Origin: an uncultured Methanobrevibacter sp. | Lineage (GTDB): Archaea > Methanobacteriota > Methanobacteria > Methanobacteriales > Methanobacteriaceae | Length of the DNA stretch: 52,914 bases | Direction: 5' to 3' | Assembly: GCF_937881195.1 (NCBI RefSeq) | Contig: NZ_CALGFC010000072.1 | Location: 1 to 52,914 of the forward strand | Shown: piece after piece, positions 7,772-17,218 of the stretch | Position numbering within the stretch: the stretch's first letter is position 1 | Layout of the letters: the number at the start of each line of letters is the position of its first letter | Notes under the pieces: generated by a model | Databases searched by the model: none | Seen by the model: only the letters and a program-made list of their open reading frames with translations | What the model was told of the DNA's origin: nothing | Translations under genes and position numbers: made by a program

Positions 7772-10744
7772 TTAAAAAGTTATTTCAGCATACTTACCAT
7801 ATACTGTAGCAGTATTGGTGTTCCAATTAGTAATTTTACCTAATGTATTACCAGAACTAGTTGTATCTGCAATAACCCATTTTCCATCAATATATATTTC
7901 TGCCCATACATGCCCATATACATTTCCACTACTAAAAGTTGCTTGTCCATTAACATATCTTGCAGCAATTCCACTTGCTCTTAAAAGGGCTATTAATAAG
8001 TGAGTTTTATCTACACAGTTCCCAGATTTTGCACTTAATGTTCCTACAGCACCTTTAACTGTATTATAATAGAAAGAGTAAGAAATTTTATCCCTAACAT
8101 AGTTGAAAATTGCAGTTGCTTTAGCTAAATCTGTTGTTAGGCCAGATGTTAATTGACTAGCTAAAGATTTTATAGTTGAATTAGTTACTTGACAATTTTT
8201 TGTAGCTTTTAAATAAGGAGCTAAACTACTATTAGTACTTGCATTACTAGTAGAATTACTACTAGAACTAGATCCACTATTAAGAGTACTAGGATTAGAT
8301 GTATTAATAGTAAGTGTATTTGGCATTGCTCCATTGACATTTAAATATGCCAATACTTTTGAAAGTTCATATATTAATGATTGAAATTGTATGTTTCCAA
8401 GTTGTGAACTTGCATAATTTGGTGCTTGTCCATTAGCTATTATATAATTTGATATTCTTAATGCAAGGTCAGTGTAATTTCCAATGTTAATTGTTCCTGC
8501 AACTTTAGACCCAGTTGGACTTGAAGGACCAATAACAGTAATCGGAGAAACTCCACTAGTTGAACCACCATTAATATTTACAATAGCTTTAGATAATAGA
8601 TATAAAAAGCTTGACATGGAATATTGAGTTGTGCCTATTGTTACATAACTTGGTAGGACACCATTAGCATCAACATAAGCTTTTATCCTTGATGCTGCAT
8701 CTATTATACTGTTTAAACTTATAGCTCCTGAAGAGTTAGTAGTTGAACTTTCAAAATTATAAGAATCCACTGTAGAAATTAATTTATTTATTAAATTAGA
8801 AGTTACAGATGAATTTTCATACATATAAGTTTCATATAATATAGTAGGTATTCCTGCTTGCACAAGAGGATTAGTTAAATATTGTGGACTTGTTTGTGAA
8901 GAAGGATAATAATAAGTTAATTCAGGTATTTTACTTATTATTGAATCAGCGATTATTTTTGATGCAGTATGATTTAAAGGAGCAAATATAAAGTTAGTTT
9001 CTTCATAATTACCTCCAACTGTTCCCTGATTAGAATGAACATCAATAACTAAATTGTAACTATTATTTATAATATGAGGAAGTACAAATTCCTGTGCAAG
9101 TAATTGGCCATTCATCCTACCTTTATCATAGTCAGTTGAATCTTTTGTAACATTTATTCTATAAATATAATAACAATATTTTAAATTACTTTTTGAAATT
9201 ATTGCATTATATAATGCACTATGTGCAGCATACTCCAAAGGATGTAAACCAATTACATAAGCAATCTTTATCTTTGAAGAAGTATTACCAAAAGCACCTA
9301 TTAATTCCACAGTCCCCTTATCATTAGACCCTAAAATCTTTGTAGATATACCACCCGCAGTACTATTAGTGTTAGAACTGCTTGAACTATTATAAACTGG
9401 TAAATATTTATTTAATGAGTTAGAACTGGATATTTTTATAGTTAATGTAGTTGGAATTGCCTTATTAGTAGCAATATAACTTCCTACACAAGCTAACCCA
9501 TATATTGCTGTTTGATATTGTATATTCCCTACACCATAATTAGAACTTAAATAATTAGGCGCTTTATTATAATTAGTTATATAATTTACAATCCTTTTAG
9601 CCATATCATTATATTGAGCTTTTGTGAATGTTTTACTAATAGTAGCTCCACTTGGAGATGAAGGATTTTTAATGTTATACTTAACAGTTATTGAACTAGT
9701 TGATCCAGCTAATCTTGTGTTTATAGCTTTTGATAAAAGATATAAAAACTCAGGCATTGGATATTTATAACCAGATATTGTAACATAGTTAGGTAATTTT
9801 CCATTTGAGGAAACATAATTTTTAATACTTGATGATGCCACCCATATAAGACTTTGGGAAATAGTAGTTGGTTTAGATGTATTTGAATTAGTAACTTCAG
9901 ACCCTAAATTACTTGAAGAACTTCTTTCATATTTAGGTAAATTTTTATTTAAACTACTTGACTTAGAAACACTTAAACTAACTGATGATGGCAAATATCC
10001 TTTAACTGCAGCATAATAAACAATTTTATTAAGCATATATATAGCAGTTTGATATTGTATCTTACCAAGTTTTGTAGTAACATAGTTAGGTGCCTTGTTA
10101 TAATTTTTAATATATTTAATTATATTTTTAGTATAAGCATAATATTGGGCTTTCGTTAAACTTCCTTTAATTGTAGCTCCACTAGGACTACTTGGATTTT
10201 TTACATTGTATTTAATAGATATTTGGCTTGTCTTTTTATTATATTTGTAGTAGATAGTTACACTAAGTAAATACATGTACTCAGTCATTGATATATTAGT
10301 TCCAGAAATAGTTATATAATTAGGTAATTTATTATATTTACTTATGTAGCTATTGATTGATTTAGAAGCTTGTAAAATTTGGCTTTGACTTAACTTAGTA
10401 AGTTCACCTGCAGCTTTAAATTCTGTATTTGAATTTGTATTAGAACTTGTATTAAAAATCTTTACAGTAGTATTTGAATCATTAATACTATTAACAATAG
10501 TATTATTTGTTTTTGAATCAGTATTAGAACTTATATCGGAATTTGCATTAGCATTTACATCAGAATTCTCACTAGTGTTTTCATTAATAACACTACTATT
10601 AATATTATCTGAATATATACTATCAGCATTTTGATTATTGTTTTGGTCAATATTTGTATTAGTGTCTTCTGCAAAGCTTGAACTTATACTAATGAAAAAA
10701 ACACATAATAAAGCAATAATCAATATCGTTTTATTTAATCTAAT
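7772..10744 (-). CDS. Secreted pseudomurein-binding protein with M14-like and transglutaminase-like domains
   Basis: A 990-residue protein if started at ATT 10744, with signal peptide IRLNKTILIIALLCVFF...SFAED. An Asn/Ser-rich linker runs to about residue 112. Six pseudomurein-binding repeats (YISKYNKLPNYITI, LYLLSKAI types) lie near 118-165, 195-257, 294-342, 373-437, 677-722 and 752-812. Between repeats 4 and 5 sits an M14/AstE-like zinc hydrolase domain: H501-P-L-E504, R543-x-N545, D-V-H570-S and E638 in LYETY. The C-terminus is a transglutaminase-like domain with Cys910 (SGNCVDKT), His945 (GHVWAEIY) and Asp960 (IADTTS), the catalytic layout of PeiW/PeiP-type pseudomurein endoisopeptidases. 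The role is probably wall remodelling or lysis; two separate cuts in the wall peptide are inferred. The nearest conventional start, TTG 10723, would remove the basic start of the signal peptide. Confidence 0.85.
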   Translation of the reverse strand: MRLNKTILIIALLCVFFISISSSFAEDTNTNIDQNNNQNADSIYSDNINSSVINENTSENSDVNANANSDISSNTDSKTNNTIVNSINDSNTTVKIFNTSSNTNSNTEFKAAGELTKLSQSQILQASKSINSYISKYNKLPNYITISGTNISMTEYMYLLSVTIYYKYNKKTSQISIKYNVKNPSSPSGATIKGSLTKAQYYAYTKNIIKYIKNYNKAPNYVTTKLGKIQYQTAIYMLNKIVYYAAVKGYLPSSVSLSVSKSSSLNKNLPKYERSSSSNLGSEVTNSNTSKPTTISQSLIWVASSSIKNYVSSNGKLPNYVTISGYKYPMPEFLYLLSKAINTRLAGSTSSITVKYNIKNPSSPSGATISKTFTKAQYNDMAKRIVNYITNYNKAPNYLSSNYGVGNIQYQTAIYGLACVGSYIATNKAIPTTLTIKISSSNSLNKYLPVYNSSSSSNTNSTAGGISTKILGSNDKGTVELIGAFGNTSSKIKIAYVIGLHPLEYAAHSALYNAIISKSNLKYCYYIYRINVTKDSTDYDKGRMNGQLLAQEFVLPHIINNSYNLVIDVHSNQGTVGGNYEETNFIFAPLNHTASKIIADSIISKIPELTYYYPSSQTSPQYLTNPLVQAGIPTILYETYMYENSSVTSNLINKLISTVDSYNFESSTTNSSGAISLNSIIDAASRIKAYVDANGVLPSYVTIGTTQYSMSSFLYLLSKAIVNINGGSTSGVSPITVIGPSSPTGSKVAGTINIGNYTDLALRISNYIIANGQAPNYASSQLGNIQFQSLIYELSKVLAYLNVNGAMPNTLTINTSNPSTLNSGSSSSSNSTSNASTNSSLAPYLKATKNCQVTNSTIKSLASQLTSGLTTDLAKATAIFNYVRDKISYSFYYNTVKGAVGTLSAKSGNCVDKTHLLIALLRASGIAARYVNGQATFSSGNVYGHVWAEIYIDGKWVIADTTSSGNTLGKITNWNTNTATVYGKYAEITF

Positions 10745-10756
10745 TTTTCCACCTCT
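10742..10756 (-). promoter_or_regulatory. Shine-Dalgarno and ATT start of the pseudomurein hydrolase
   Basis: On the minus strand AGAGGTGGA (10756-10748) is followed by AAA and ATT (10744-10742). The gap between GGTG and ATT is five bases, the same as between GGTG and ATG of the histone gene in this window. No ATG, GTG or TTG lies in frame between the upstream stop (10760-10762) and the TTG at 10723. Confidence 0.6.
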
Positions 10757-11415
10757 TGATTAAAATAAAATTTAATATCTAATTCATCTTAAAAAATTAA
10801 AACAACATTATAAATTCATAAATTTAAAATAAAATATATATTTTAAAATCCATGATAAATACCATATAATTGTGAATTAAATTATATAATAGTAAATTAA
10901 ATTATATACTTGTAAATTTTATCATAGAAACTTTTATAATAATATAATGATTTTATATAATTATTTTAATTAAATTTTACCATTTTTTATATAATACAGT
11001 ATTATATAGAGTTAATAGTTTATAAATATTCCTAAAAAAGATTAAAAAAAGAAAAAAAGGCATATTTTAAAAAACTAGTAATTAAATAGAACTATTCAAA
11101 TCTTGGATTTAAACAATATAGGATTATGGTCTAATAGTATGAAACAAAATAAAAAATTCAAAACTCATATATAATTTATAAATTTGGAAAATAAAAATAA
11201 ATTAGCCAACTATAACTAAAACTAATCTAAAATACTCTTTTTTAAGAAAAATTAGAAATTAAAAATTATTTTTATAAATATTAAAAAAGTTAAATTTTAG
11301 ATAAATTAACTTAATAGTCCATAAAAACTTTATAGACTTTTTATAGATTTAAAATATATAAAATAAAAAAAATTTAAATTAAAAAAATTGAAAAAAATCC
11401 TAGTATATTTAAACA
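10745..11415. other. Intergenic region, no gene seen
   Basis: About 670 bases of A/T-rich sequence lie between two minus-strand surface genes. It should carry the promoter of the pseudomurein hydrolase. Both strands are full of stop codons and no RNA gene or repeat array is evident. Confidence 0.4.
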
Positions 11416-12654
11416 CTAGAATTTAAAATATAAAGTCTTTGAAACTTCTTTTTTACCCGCAGAATTGTAAAAAATCATATTAGCTACTTTTTTATATTTA
11501 AAACTTGAATAAGTAGCAGGAAGAATTACTTTCACTGTGATAAGTTTCCCCGGACTTATTCCTTTTACTTTAACAGTTTTTTTAAATTTACCTGCAGATA
11601 TTTTTAAATAAGAAGTTTTAGATTTTGATTCCCCGATATTGGCTATTTTAAAAGTGTATAATCTACTATTGGTATATCTTGAAACTTTCAATGGAATCAT
11701 CCTTGGACCAAAATAGTAAACACCTGGAAAGCCACTTTTAGATATCATTGAAGATCCTGAAACTTTAACATATTTAGAAACAGCTGCCGCTATTCCTTTT
11801 TTAGCATGTATAGTGCTTTTGTAAATTGAACCTTTTGAATTAGTAGAGTTAAATCCATAGGATGAGGATCCACTTAAAATAATCTTAGATCCTGAAATTT
11901 TACCATCCCATTTTTTAGCATATATTCCATAATCTTCAGATTTTCCACTTATCTCACTACTTACAAAATTTCCTATCCATTCAGATGAAGTTATTCCAGA
12001 AGAAATACTTTGCATAGAAATTTTAGTATTTGTAAAATTGCCAGTTAATTTATTTAAAATAAAAACTCCAAAACAATAATTTTTACTAAAAGTAATGGAA
12101 CTTTTCTGAAAATTAGTATTTAAATTATTAGCATACACCCCATAGTTATATATACCATTTCCTCTCACATTAGAATTTATAAAATTAAGATTACCCTCAC
12201 CAATACTAACCCCAATACTATAATTTTTATTTAGATTAATGGAAGTGTCTTTTATTGTAACATTTTTGGCAGGTAGTGGTGCGAAAATTGTGTAAACTGG
12301 GGATTTATAAACACCTTGCCCATTATTATTTATAACTAATCCAGAAAAGCTGATTTTATTTGCAGCAACTACAAACATGTGTTTATTTTGATTAAAATTA
12401 ATTTGAGTTTTTTTATCACTTTTAATATTAATAGATTTAGTTAATAATAATGTGTCTGATAATTCATAGCTAGAAACATTAAAAATTAAATTATTTCCAT
12501 CTACAGTATCCCAATCATCAAGCCAATTATTAATATCTTCATGAGAAGTGTTTGAATTAACAGTGAAATCTGCAACAGAAGCGGAACTCAACAATATTAA
12601 CATTAAAAAACAAAAAATAGATGTAATTACCATTAATTTACATACTTTAGACAT
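11416..12654 (-). CDS. Small adhesin-like secreted beta-helix protein
   Basis: A 412-residue protein. Residues 1-28 form a signal peptide ending near SSASVA-DF. Residues about 30-310 consist of short beta-strand turns with recurring patterns such as NTSIN, GIYNYGVYANN, SYGFNSTNSKGSIYKS and KYVKVSGSS, typical of a right-handed parallel beta-helix. The last 95 residues (TNSRLYTFKIANIGESKSKTS...KTVKVKGI) resemble a CARDB/Ig-like module. It belongs to the broad adhesin-like class of Methanobrevibacter but is much smaller than the giant protein at 1-5321. A GAGGTAACTT Shine-Dalgarno sequence supports the ATG. No membrane anchor is seen at the C-terminus, so attachment would have to be non-covalent. 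Confidence 0.75.
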   Translation of the reverse strand: MSKVCKLMVITSIFCFLMLILLSSASVADFTVNSNTSHEDINNWLDDWDTVDGNNLIFNVSSYELSDTLLLTKSINIKSDKKTQINFNQNKHMFVVAANKISFSGLVINNNGQGVYKSPVYTIFAPLPAKNVTIKDTSINLNKNYSIGVSIGEGNLNFINSNVRGNGIYNYGVYANNLNTNFQKSSITFSKNYCFGVFILNKLTGNFTNTKISMQSISSGITSSEWIGNFVSSEISGKSEDYGIYAKKWDGKISGSKIILSGSSSYGFNSTNSKGSIYKSTIHAKKGIAAAVSKYVKVSGSSMISKSGFPGVYYFGPRMIPLKVSRYTNSRLYTFKIANIGESKSKTSYLKISAGKFKKTVKVKGISPGKLITVKVILPATYSSFKYKKVANMIFYNSAGKKEVSKTLYFKF

Positions 12655-13097
12655 TAAGTTACCTCATTAAATATTTTATTCATTAGATAGTTCATTCAAT
12701 AGATATTTTTATTCACTAAATAGATATTTAACAAATTTTATTAAGTATATTCAAAAAAAATTTTATTAATTTAATATAATCTATTAACAAAATAATCATA
12801 AAATATAAAATTTACTATGTATCCCTCAAATAAACATTAGATAATTTTATGATTAATATATACTAATCTATAATAATATATTATTAGTAATATAATCCAT
12901 AATAAATATTTCCATTTAATTTTAAAAAAATTAAAGTTAATTTTATTTTTATAATATATTGAAATTTAAAAAATATTTCTTTAATATCAATATTCATTTT
13001 TTATTAATATTCATTCTCTATTAATATTCATTTTAAATAAATCCCTAAAAAATAGATTTTATTATATCTTAGAATAAATAAAATAAAAAAATATTTT
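12655..13097. other. Intergenic region, no gene seen
   Basis: About 440 bases of A/T-rich DNA between two minus-strand genes. The only structure noticed is TTTTTATTAATATTCATT-like triplicates around 12990-13035 (period about 20-25 bp). No RNA gene is seen. Confidence 0.35.
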
Positions 13098-13592
13098 TTA
13101 TTTAAAATTAAAAGTCTCAGCCATATGAATCGCATCCTTTATATCATGGGCAGTTATTACTACAAAACCATACCTTTCAGGAAAATCAACTATTATTATA
13201 TACCCATTGACATAAAAATTTTCTGAAGGATCTACTTTATAAATAGTACCACTATAATTATGCTTTGAATCATTCATTGCATATTTTGATAACCTATTTT
13301 TTTCCTCGGCAGAACTTTTTTTATATACCTCTTGAGCATACTGAAAATTTGGGTCTAAAGAAATAGCTATAATCCCCTCTTGATTATCATCAGTGCTATA
13401 TGCACTACTATTCATATAACTATTGTCTTTTTCATCAAAATTGAAATTGAAATCATATGGGATTTCTACTTGAATTCTGTCATCACTAAATTCTTTATAT
13501 TCTGGCACTAAATAATCATAAGCTAGAAGGCCAGATACTCCCGCAATTATTATTATAAAAAATATTATGACCATCGATTTTCTTTTATTCAT
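13098..13592 (-). CDS. Membrane-anchored extracellular protein of unknown function
   Basis: A 164-residue protein with basic start MNKRKS and one hydrophobic segment at about residues 7-25. The rest is predicted outside the cell. The body begins with FSDDRIQVEIPYDFNF and ends with GFVVITAHDIKDAIHMAETFNFK. Small one-TM proteins of this style are common in Methanobrevibacter, but I cannot name a family or a function. Start choice is supported by GTGATG just upstream. It lies alone between the small adhesin and the divergent FAD/Rieske gene. The 490-base gap to the next gene (13593-14085) is A/T-rich and should hold both divergent promoters. Confidence 0.65.
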   Translation of the reverse strand: MNKRKSMVIIFFIIIIAGVSGLLAYDYLVPEYKEFSDDRIQVEIPYDFNFNFDEKDNSYMNSSAYSTDDNQEGIIAISLDPNFQYAQEVYKKSSAEEKNRLSKYAMNDSKHNYSGTIYKVDPSENFYVNGYIIIVDFPERYGFVVITAHDIKDAIHMAETFNFK

Positions 13593-14085
13593 TTACATCA
13601 CATTATAAATTTTAAATTAATTTTTTAAAAATTTGACATATATTAAAGTTTAATACAAAAATTTTCATGAAAAATATCATATATGAAAATAATCATGAAT
13701 TTATTGAAATAAATAATAATTAAAAAATATAATTTCAAAAAGTATTACTCTGAAAGCTGAAAAACTGAAAAGAGTAATACTAAAAACTATTATTTTACTA
13801 CAATTCTATTTATAAACATCATATATAAATCTTTATAAAAAATATGACATATTTATAGAAAATATGGAATAATTTGATAAAAAATATTCAAAATTCAATT
13901 AAAACCATACAAAAAAAGAGTTAAAATCATATTAAAATGCAATTATTAATATTTAATTTAAAAAAAGTTATAATTATTTAATGATTGAAAAACATCATGT
14001 AAAAAGATAAATTAAACAATATTTATATTAACTTTTATAAACATAATATATAACTAAATCATTTCGAAAGGTGTTGATTTTTATT

Positions 14086-15666
14086 ATGAAAAAACATTAC
14101 TCAATTTGGTTAGATAATGAGGAGAATATAAAATTCCCTCATGTTAAAGATGGGATAAAAGTAGATGTAGCTATTATTGGAGGAGGAATAGTAGGGATTA
14201 CAGCAGGTTTAATGCTTAAAAAAAAAGGTTTTAAAGTTGCAATAATAGAATCGAAAAGAATATGTTCTGATGTAACAGGATCTACAACAGCTAAATTGAC
14301 AATATCTTCAAATTTAATTTATAATCAATTATTATCAAATTTTGGGATTGAAACTGCTTTGAAATTTAAAGATAGTAACATATTAGCTTTTAATAGAATA
14401 TCTAAAATAATTAATGAAAACAAAATTGATTGTGATTATAAAAAACTTCCATTATATATTTATTCTACAGACAAAAATAATTTTAAAGATATTGAAAAAG
14501 AGTACGATGCAATAAAAAAACTCAATATAGATGCTGATTTAATTGATGATTTTCAATTACCTTATGAAAAATCATTCAAAGAAATTAATGAACAAAATAA
14601 AACAACGATAATAAAAAATAATATTAGTGATTCTGATAATAAGATTATAAATAAAGCTATCAGATATAATAAACAAGCCCAATTTCATCCTAAAAAATAT
14701 TGCAATGGATTAGCAAAACTTATATCTGGAAATGGATCATATATATTTGAAAAAAGTAAGGCAATTAATATTGAAGAAGGAAAAACAAATAAAATAATAA
14801 CTGAAAAAGGAAATATTTTTTGTGATGATATCATCATAGCTACAAATTCACCAATATACGATCCAAATTCAACAGTTTCATATATGAATCCGATTAAATC
14901 TTACATGTTAGGAGTATATGTTAAAGAAAAAATACCTGAAGCTATGTTTGTTGATATAAACCCCTTTCACACATATAGAAAAACTCAAAATAATAATAAT
15001 AATAATAATAATAAAGATTTATTGATAATTGCAGGAGAACATCACATAACTGGTCATGGTGAAGATACCAATGAACACTACAAAAAATTAATTGAGTTTA
15101 CAAAGAAAAAATTTAACATTGAGTCCATTGAATATTTTTGGTCAGATCAAGATAATAGAACTGCTGATGGATTACCAGTCATTGGTGAAACTTCTCAAAA
15201 AGGAATTTATTTAGCTACTGGTTTTAGTAGCTGGGGATTAGTGAAAGCAACATTAGCAGGGATAATTTTAAAAGATTTAATATCAAATAAAGAAAATAAA
15301 TATGCTAAAATTTTCTCTCCAAATAGATTTAAAAAAGAAAAATCAATAAAGAAAAAATGCATGAGTAATTTCAATAAAAAAGATCTAAACCAAGAAGAAT
15401 TAAAATTATTAAATGAAGAACTATTAAATTTAAAAAAAGATGAAGTTAAGATAATTAAAATTAACAACAGAAGGATATCTCTCTATAAAGATTTAAAATC
15501 CAAGATTTTTGTGCTTCAAGCCAATTGTACTCATTTTGGTTGTCCTCTTAGCTGGAATTCAGCAGAAAAAACATGGGACTGCCCACAACACGGCTCTATT
15601 TTTGATTACAAAGGTAATTCTATTCATGGACCAGCTATTAAAGATTTAAAAGATTACTTAAATTAG
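14086..15666 (+). CDS. FAD-dependent oxidoreductase with C-terminal Rieske [2Fe-2S] domain
   Basis: A 526-residue fusion. Residues about 22-395 form a DAO-family FAD oxidoreductase with the dinucleotide fold DVAIIGGGIVGITAG, a TGSTTAKLT patch and a C-terminal FAD segment (RTADGLPVIGE, GIYLATGFSSWGL). The last 50 residues are a Rieske domain: C481-x-H483 (CTHFGC) and C499-x2-H502 (CPQHGS). The layout is that of YhfW-like proteins of Bacillota. The substrate is unknown. I chose ATG 14086 rather than GTG 14071 because the AAAGGTG overlapping the latter is the better ribosome-binding site. Eight consecutive Asn codons (AAT repeats, about 14989-15012) form a loop expansion. No operon partner is seen; the next gene is convergent. 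Transfer from bacteria is plausible but not shown by base composition. Confidence 0.85.
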   Translation: MKKHYSIWLDNEENIKFPHVKDGIKVDVAIIGGGIVGITAGLMLKKKGFKVAIIESKRICSDVTGSTTAKLTISSNLIYNQLLSNFGIETALKFKDSNILAFNRISKIINENKIDCDYKKLPLYIYSTDKNNFKDIEKEYDAIKKLNIDADLIDDFQLPYEKSFKEINEQNKTTIIKNNISDSDNKIINKAIRYNKQAQFHPKKYCNGLAKLISGNGSYIFEKSKAINIEEGKTNKIITEKGNIFCDDIIIATNSPIYDPNSTVSYMNPIKSYMLGVYVKEKIPEAMFVDINPFHTYRKTQNNNNNNNNKDLLIIAGEHHITGHGEDTNEHYKKLIEFTKKKFNIESIEYFWSDQDNRTADGLPVIGETSQKGIYLATGFSSWGLVKATLAGIILKDLISNKENKYAKIFSPNRFKKEKSIKKKCMSNFNKKDLNQEELKLLNEELLNLKKDEVKIIKINNRRISLYKDLKSKIFVLQANCTHFGCPLSWNSAEKTWDCPQHGSIFDYKGNSIHGPAIKDLKDYLN

Positions 15667-15844
15667 GAAATACCAATGAATCAATTAAAAAAAATAAAAT
15701 AATTAAAAAAATGAAGATTTATTAATAAAAAAAATGAAAGATTTAACTAAAATTGACCATATTGAAACTGAGAGGACTAGATCATCCTCAAAACTAAATA
15801 AAAAGATAAACAAAGCTTTTTAAAAACATTATAAACTCAAAAAA

Positions 15845-17188
15845 TTAAACCACACCTTGAGCAAGCATTGCATTAGCTACTTTTATAAATCCTACAATAT
15901 TAGCACCAACTACATAATTACCTTCAGCACCATATTTTTTAGAAGCTTCATCTATATTTTTATATATATTAACCATTATCTTTTTTAATTTAGAGTCAAC
16001 CTCTTCAAATGTCCAAGATAATCTTGAACTACGTTGAGCCATCTCTAAAGCACTTGTTGCAACTCCACCAGCATTTGAAGCTTTACCTGGGAGATAAACA
16101 AGATTACTATTTAAAAATACATTTATAGCTTTCAGTGTTGAAGGCATATTTGCCCCTTCAGCTACATACTTTGTTCCATTGGAAACTATAATCTTTGCAG
16201 ATTCTTCACTTAATTCATTTTGAGTTGCACAAGGCAAAGCTATGTCGCATTTAACATTCCAAATAACACTTTTTTCAACATATTCAGCAGTTAAATCTTC
16301 TTTTTTAAAATAATTTAGATAATCAGATATTCTGCCTCGATTAACTTCCTTAATCTCTTTTATAAAAGGTATGTATAAACCATTTTCATCATGAATGTAA
16401 CCAGAAGAGTCACACATAGCTATTACTTTAGCTCCCATCATTACAGCTTTTTCTGCAGCATAAATAGCTACATTTCCAGAACCAGAAATAACAACCTTCT
16501 TATCTTTAAAAGAATCATTTCTAACTCTCAAAGCTTCATCAGTAATGTAAATAAGACCATAACCAGTAGCTTCTTTCCTTACAAGAGAACCTCCAAATTC
16601 CATTGGAGCACCAGTTAATACAGCTACATGGACAGTAGATAGCTTTTTATATTGTCCAAATAAATAAGCTACTTCTCTTCCACTAACACCCATATCTCCT
16701 GCAGGAATATCAGTATCTGGACCTATAAATCTAAAAAGTTCACTCATGAAACTTTGACAGAACCTCATAACTTCTCCATCAGACTTTCCCTTTGGATTAA
16801 AGTCACTTCCACCTTTAGCTCCACCAATTGACATACCAGTGAGACTATTTTTAAAAATTTGTTCAAAACCTAAAAATTTAAGAATAGACAAGTTTACAGT
16901 AGGATGGAAACGAAGCCCACCTTTATATGGACCTACTGCACTATTAAATTGGACTCTGAAGCCCCTATTTACTTGTATCTTTCCATTATCATCAACCCAA
17001 GGAACTCTAAACATTATTATTCTTTCAGGTTCAACTAATCTCTCAAGAATATTGTTTTCCTCATATTCAGGGTGTTCATCAAGAACAGGACCTATAGATT
17101 CTAAAATTTCAGTTGCTGCATCAATAAATTCCACTTGATCATGATTTTTAGCTTTTAAATCTTCTAAGATTCTTTTTACATAGGAAAT
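15845..17188 (-). CDS. gdhA: Glutamate dehydrogenase, E. coli type, probable ATT start
   Basis: A 447-residue protein that interconverts 2-oxoglutarate plus ammonia with glutamate. Diagnostic motifs are GPYKGGLRFHP with the substrate lysine, GGAKGGS, PAGDMGV and the nucleotide fold VVISGSGNVAIYAAEKA. The SGSGNVA form and DSSG at the end of the second strand match NADP-type enzymes such as E. coli GdhA, also 447 residues. A GTG start at 17134 would give only 429 residues and cut off SYVKRILEDLKAKNHDQ, which fits the family N-terminus. The frame upstream has no ATG, GTG or TTG before its stop at 17213. ATT at 17188 sits five bases after GGTG of GGGGTGAT. A 13-bp inverted repeat lies just upstream. 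Confidence 0.92.
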   Translation of the reverse strand: MSYVKRILEDLKAKNHDQVEFIDAATEILESIGPVLDEHPEYEENNILERLVEPERIIMFRVPWVDDNGKIQVNRGFRVQFNSAVGPYKGGLRFHPTVNLSILKFLGFEQIFKNSLTGMSIGGAKGGSDFNPKGKSDGEVMRFCQSFMSELFRFIGPDTDIPAGDMGVSGREVAYLFGQYKKLSTVHVAVLTGAPMEFGGSLVRKEATGYGLIYITDEALRVRNDSFKDKKVVISGSGNVAIYAAEKAVMMGAKVIAMCDSSGYIHDENGLYIPFIKEIKEVNRGRISDYLNYFKKEDLTAEYVEKSVIWNVKCDIALPCATQNELSEESAKIIVSNGTKYVAEGANMPSTLKAINVFLNSNLVYLPGKASNAGGVATSALEMAQRSSRLSWTFEEVDSKLKKIMVNIYKNIDEASKKYGAEGNYVVGANIVGFIKVANAMLAQGVV

Positions 17189-17200
17189 AAAATCACCCCA
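17186..17200 (-). promoter_or_regulatory. Shine-Dalgarno and ATT start of gdhA
   Basis: The minus strand reads TGGGGTGATTTTATT, ending at 17186. GGTG to ATT is five bases, the spacing of a normal start in this genome. The alternative GTG at 17134 has no ribosome-binding site. Confidence 0.6.
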
Positions 17201-17218
17201 GTTATTAGTTAATTAAAA

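Noticed and set aside
14986..15015. Phase-variable switch in the FAD/Rieske gene
   Set aside because: The repeat unit is three bases, so changes in copy number keep the reading frame.
15845..17134. Glutamate dehydrogenase starting at GTG 17134
   Set aside because: There is no ribosome site, and 18 residues that fit the family N-terminus would be lost.
6418..17188. A defence island or prophage around the surface genes
   Set aside because: No integrase, transposase, restriction, toxin or capsid gene is recognisable in this stretch.
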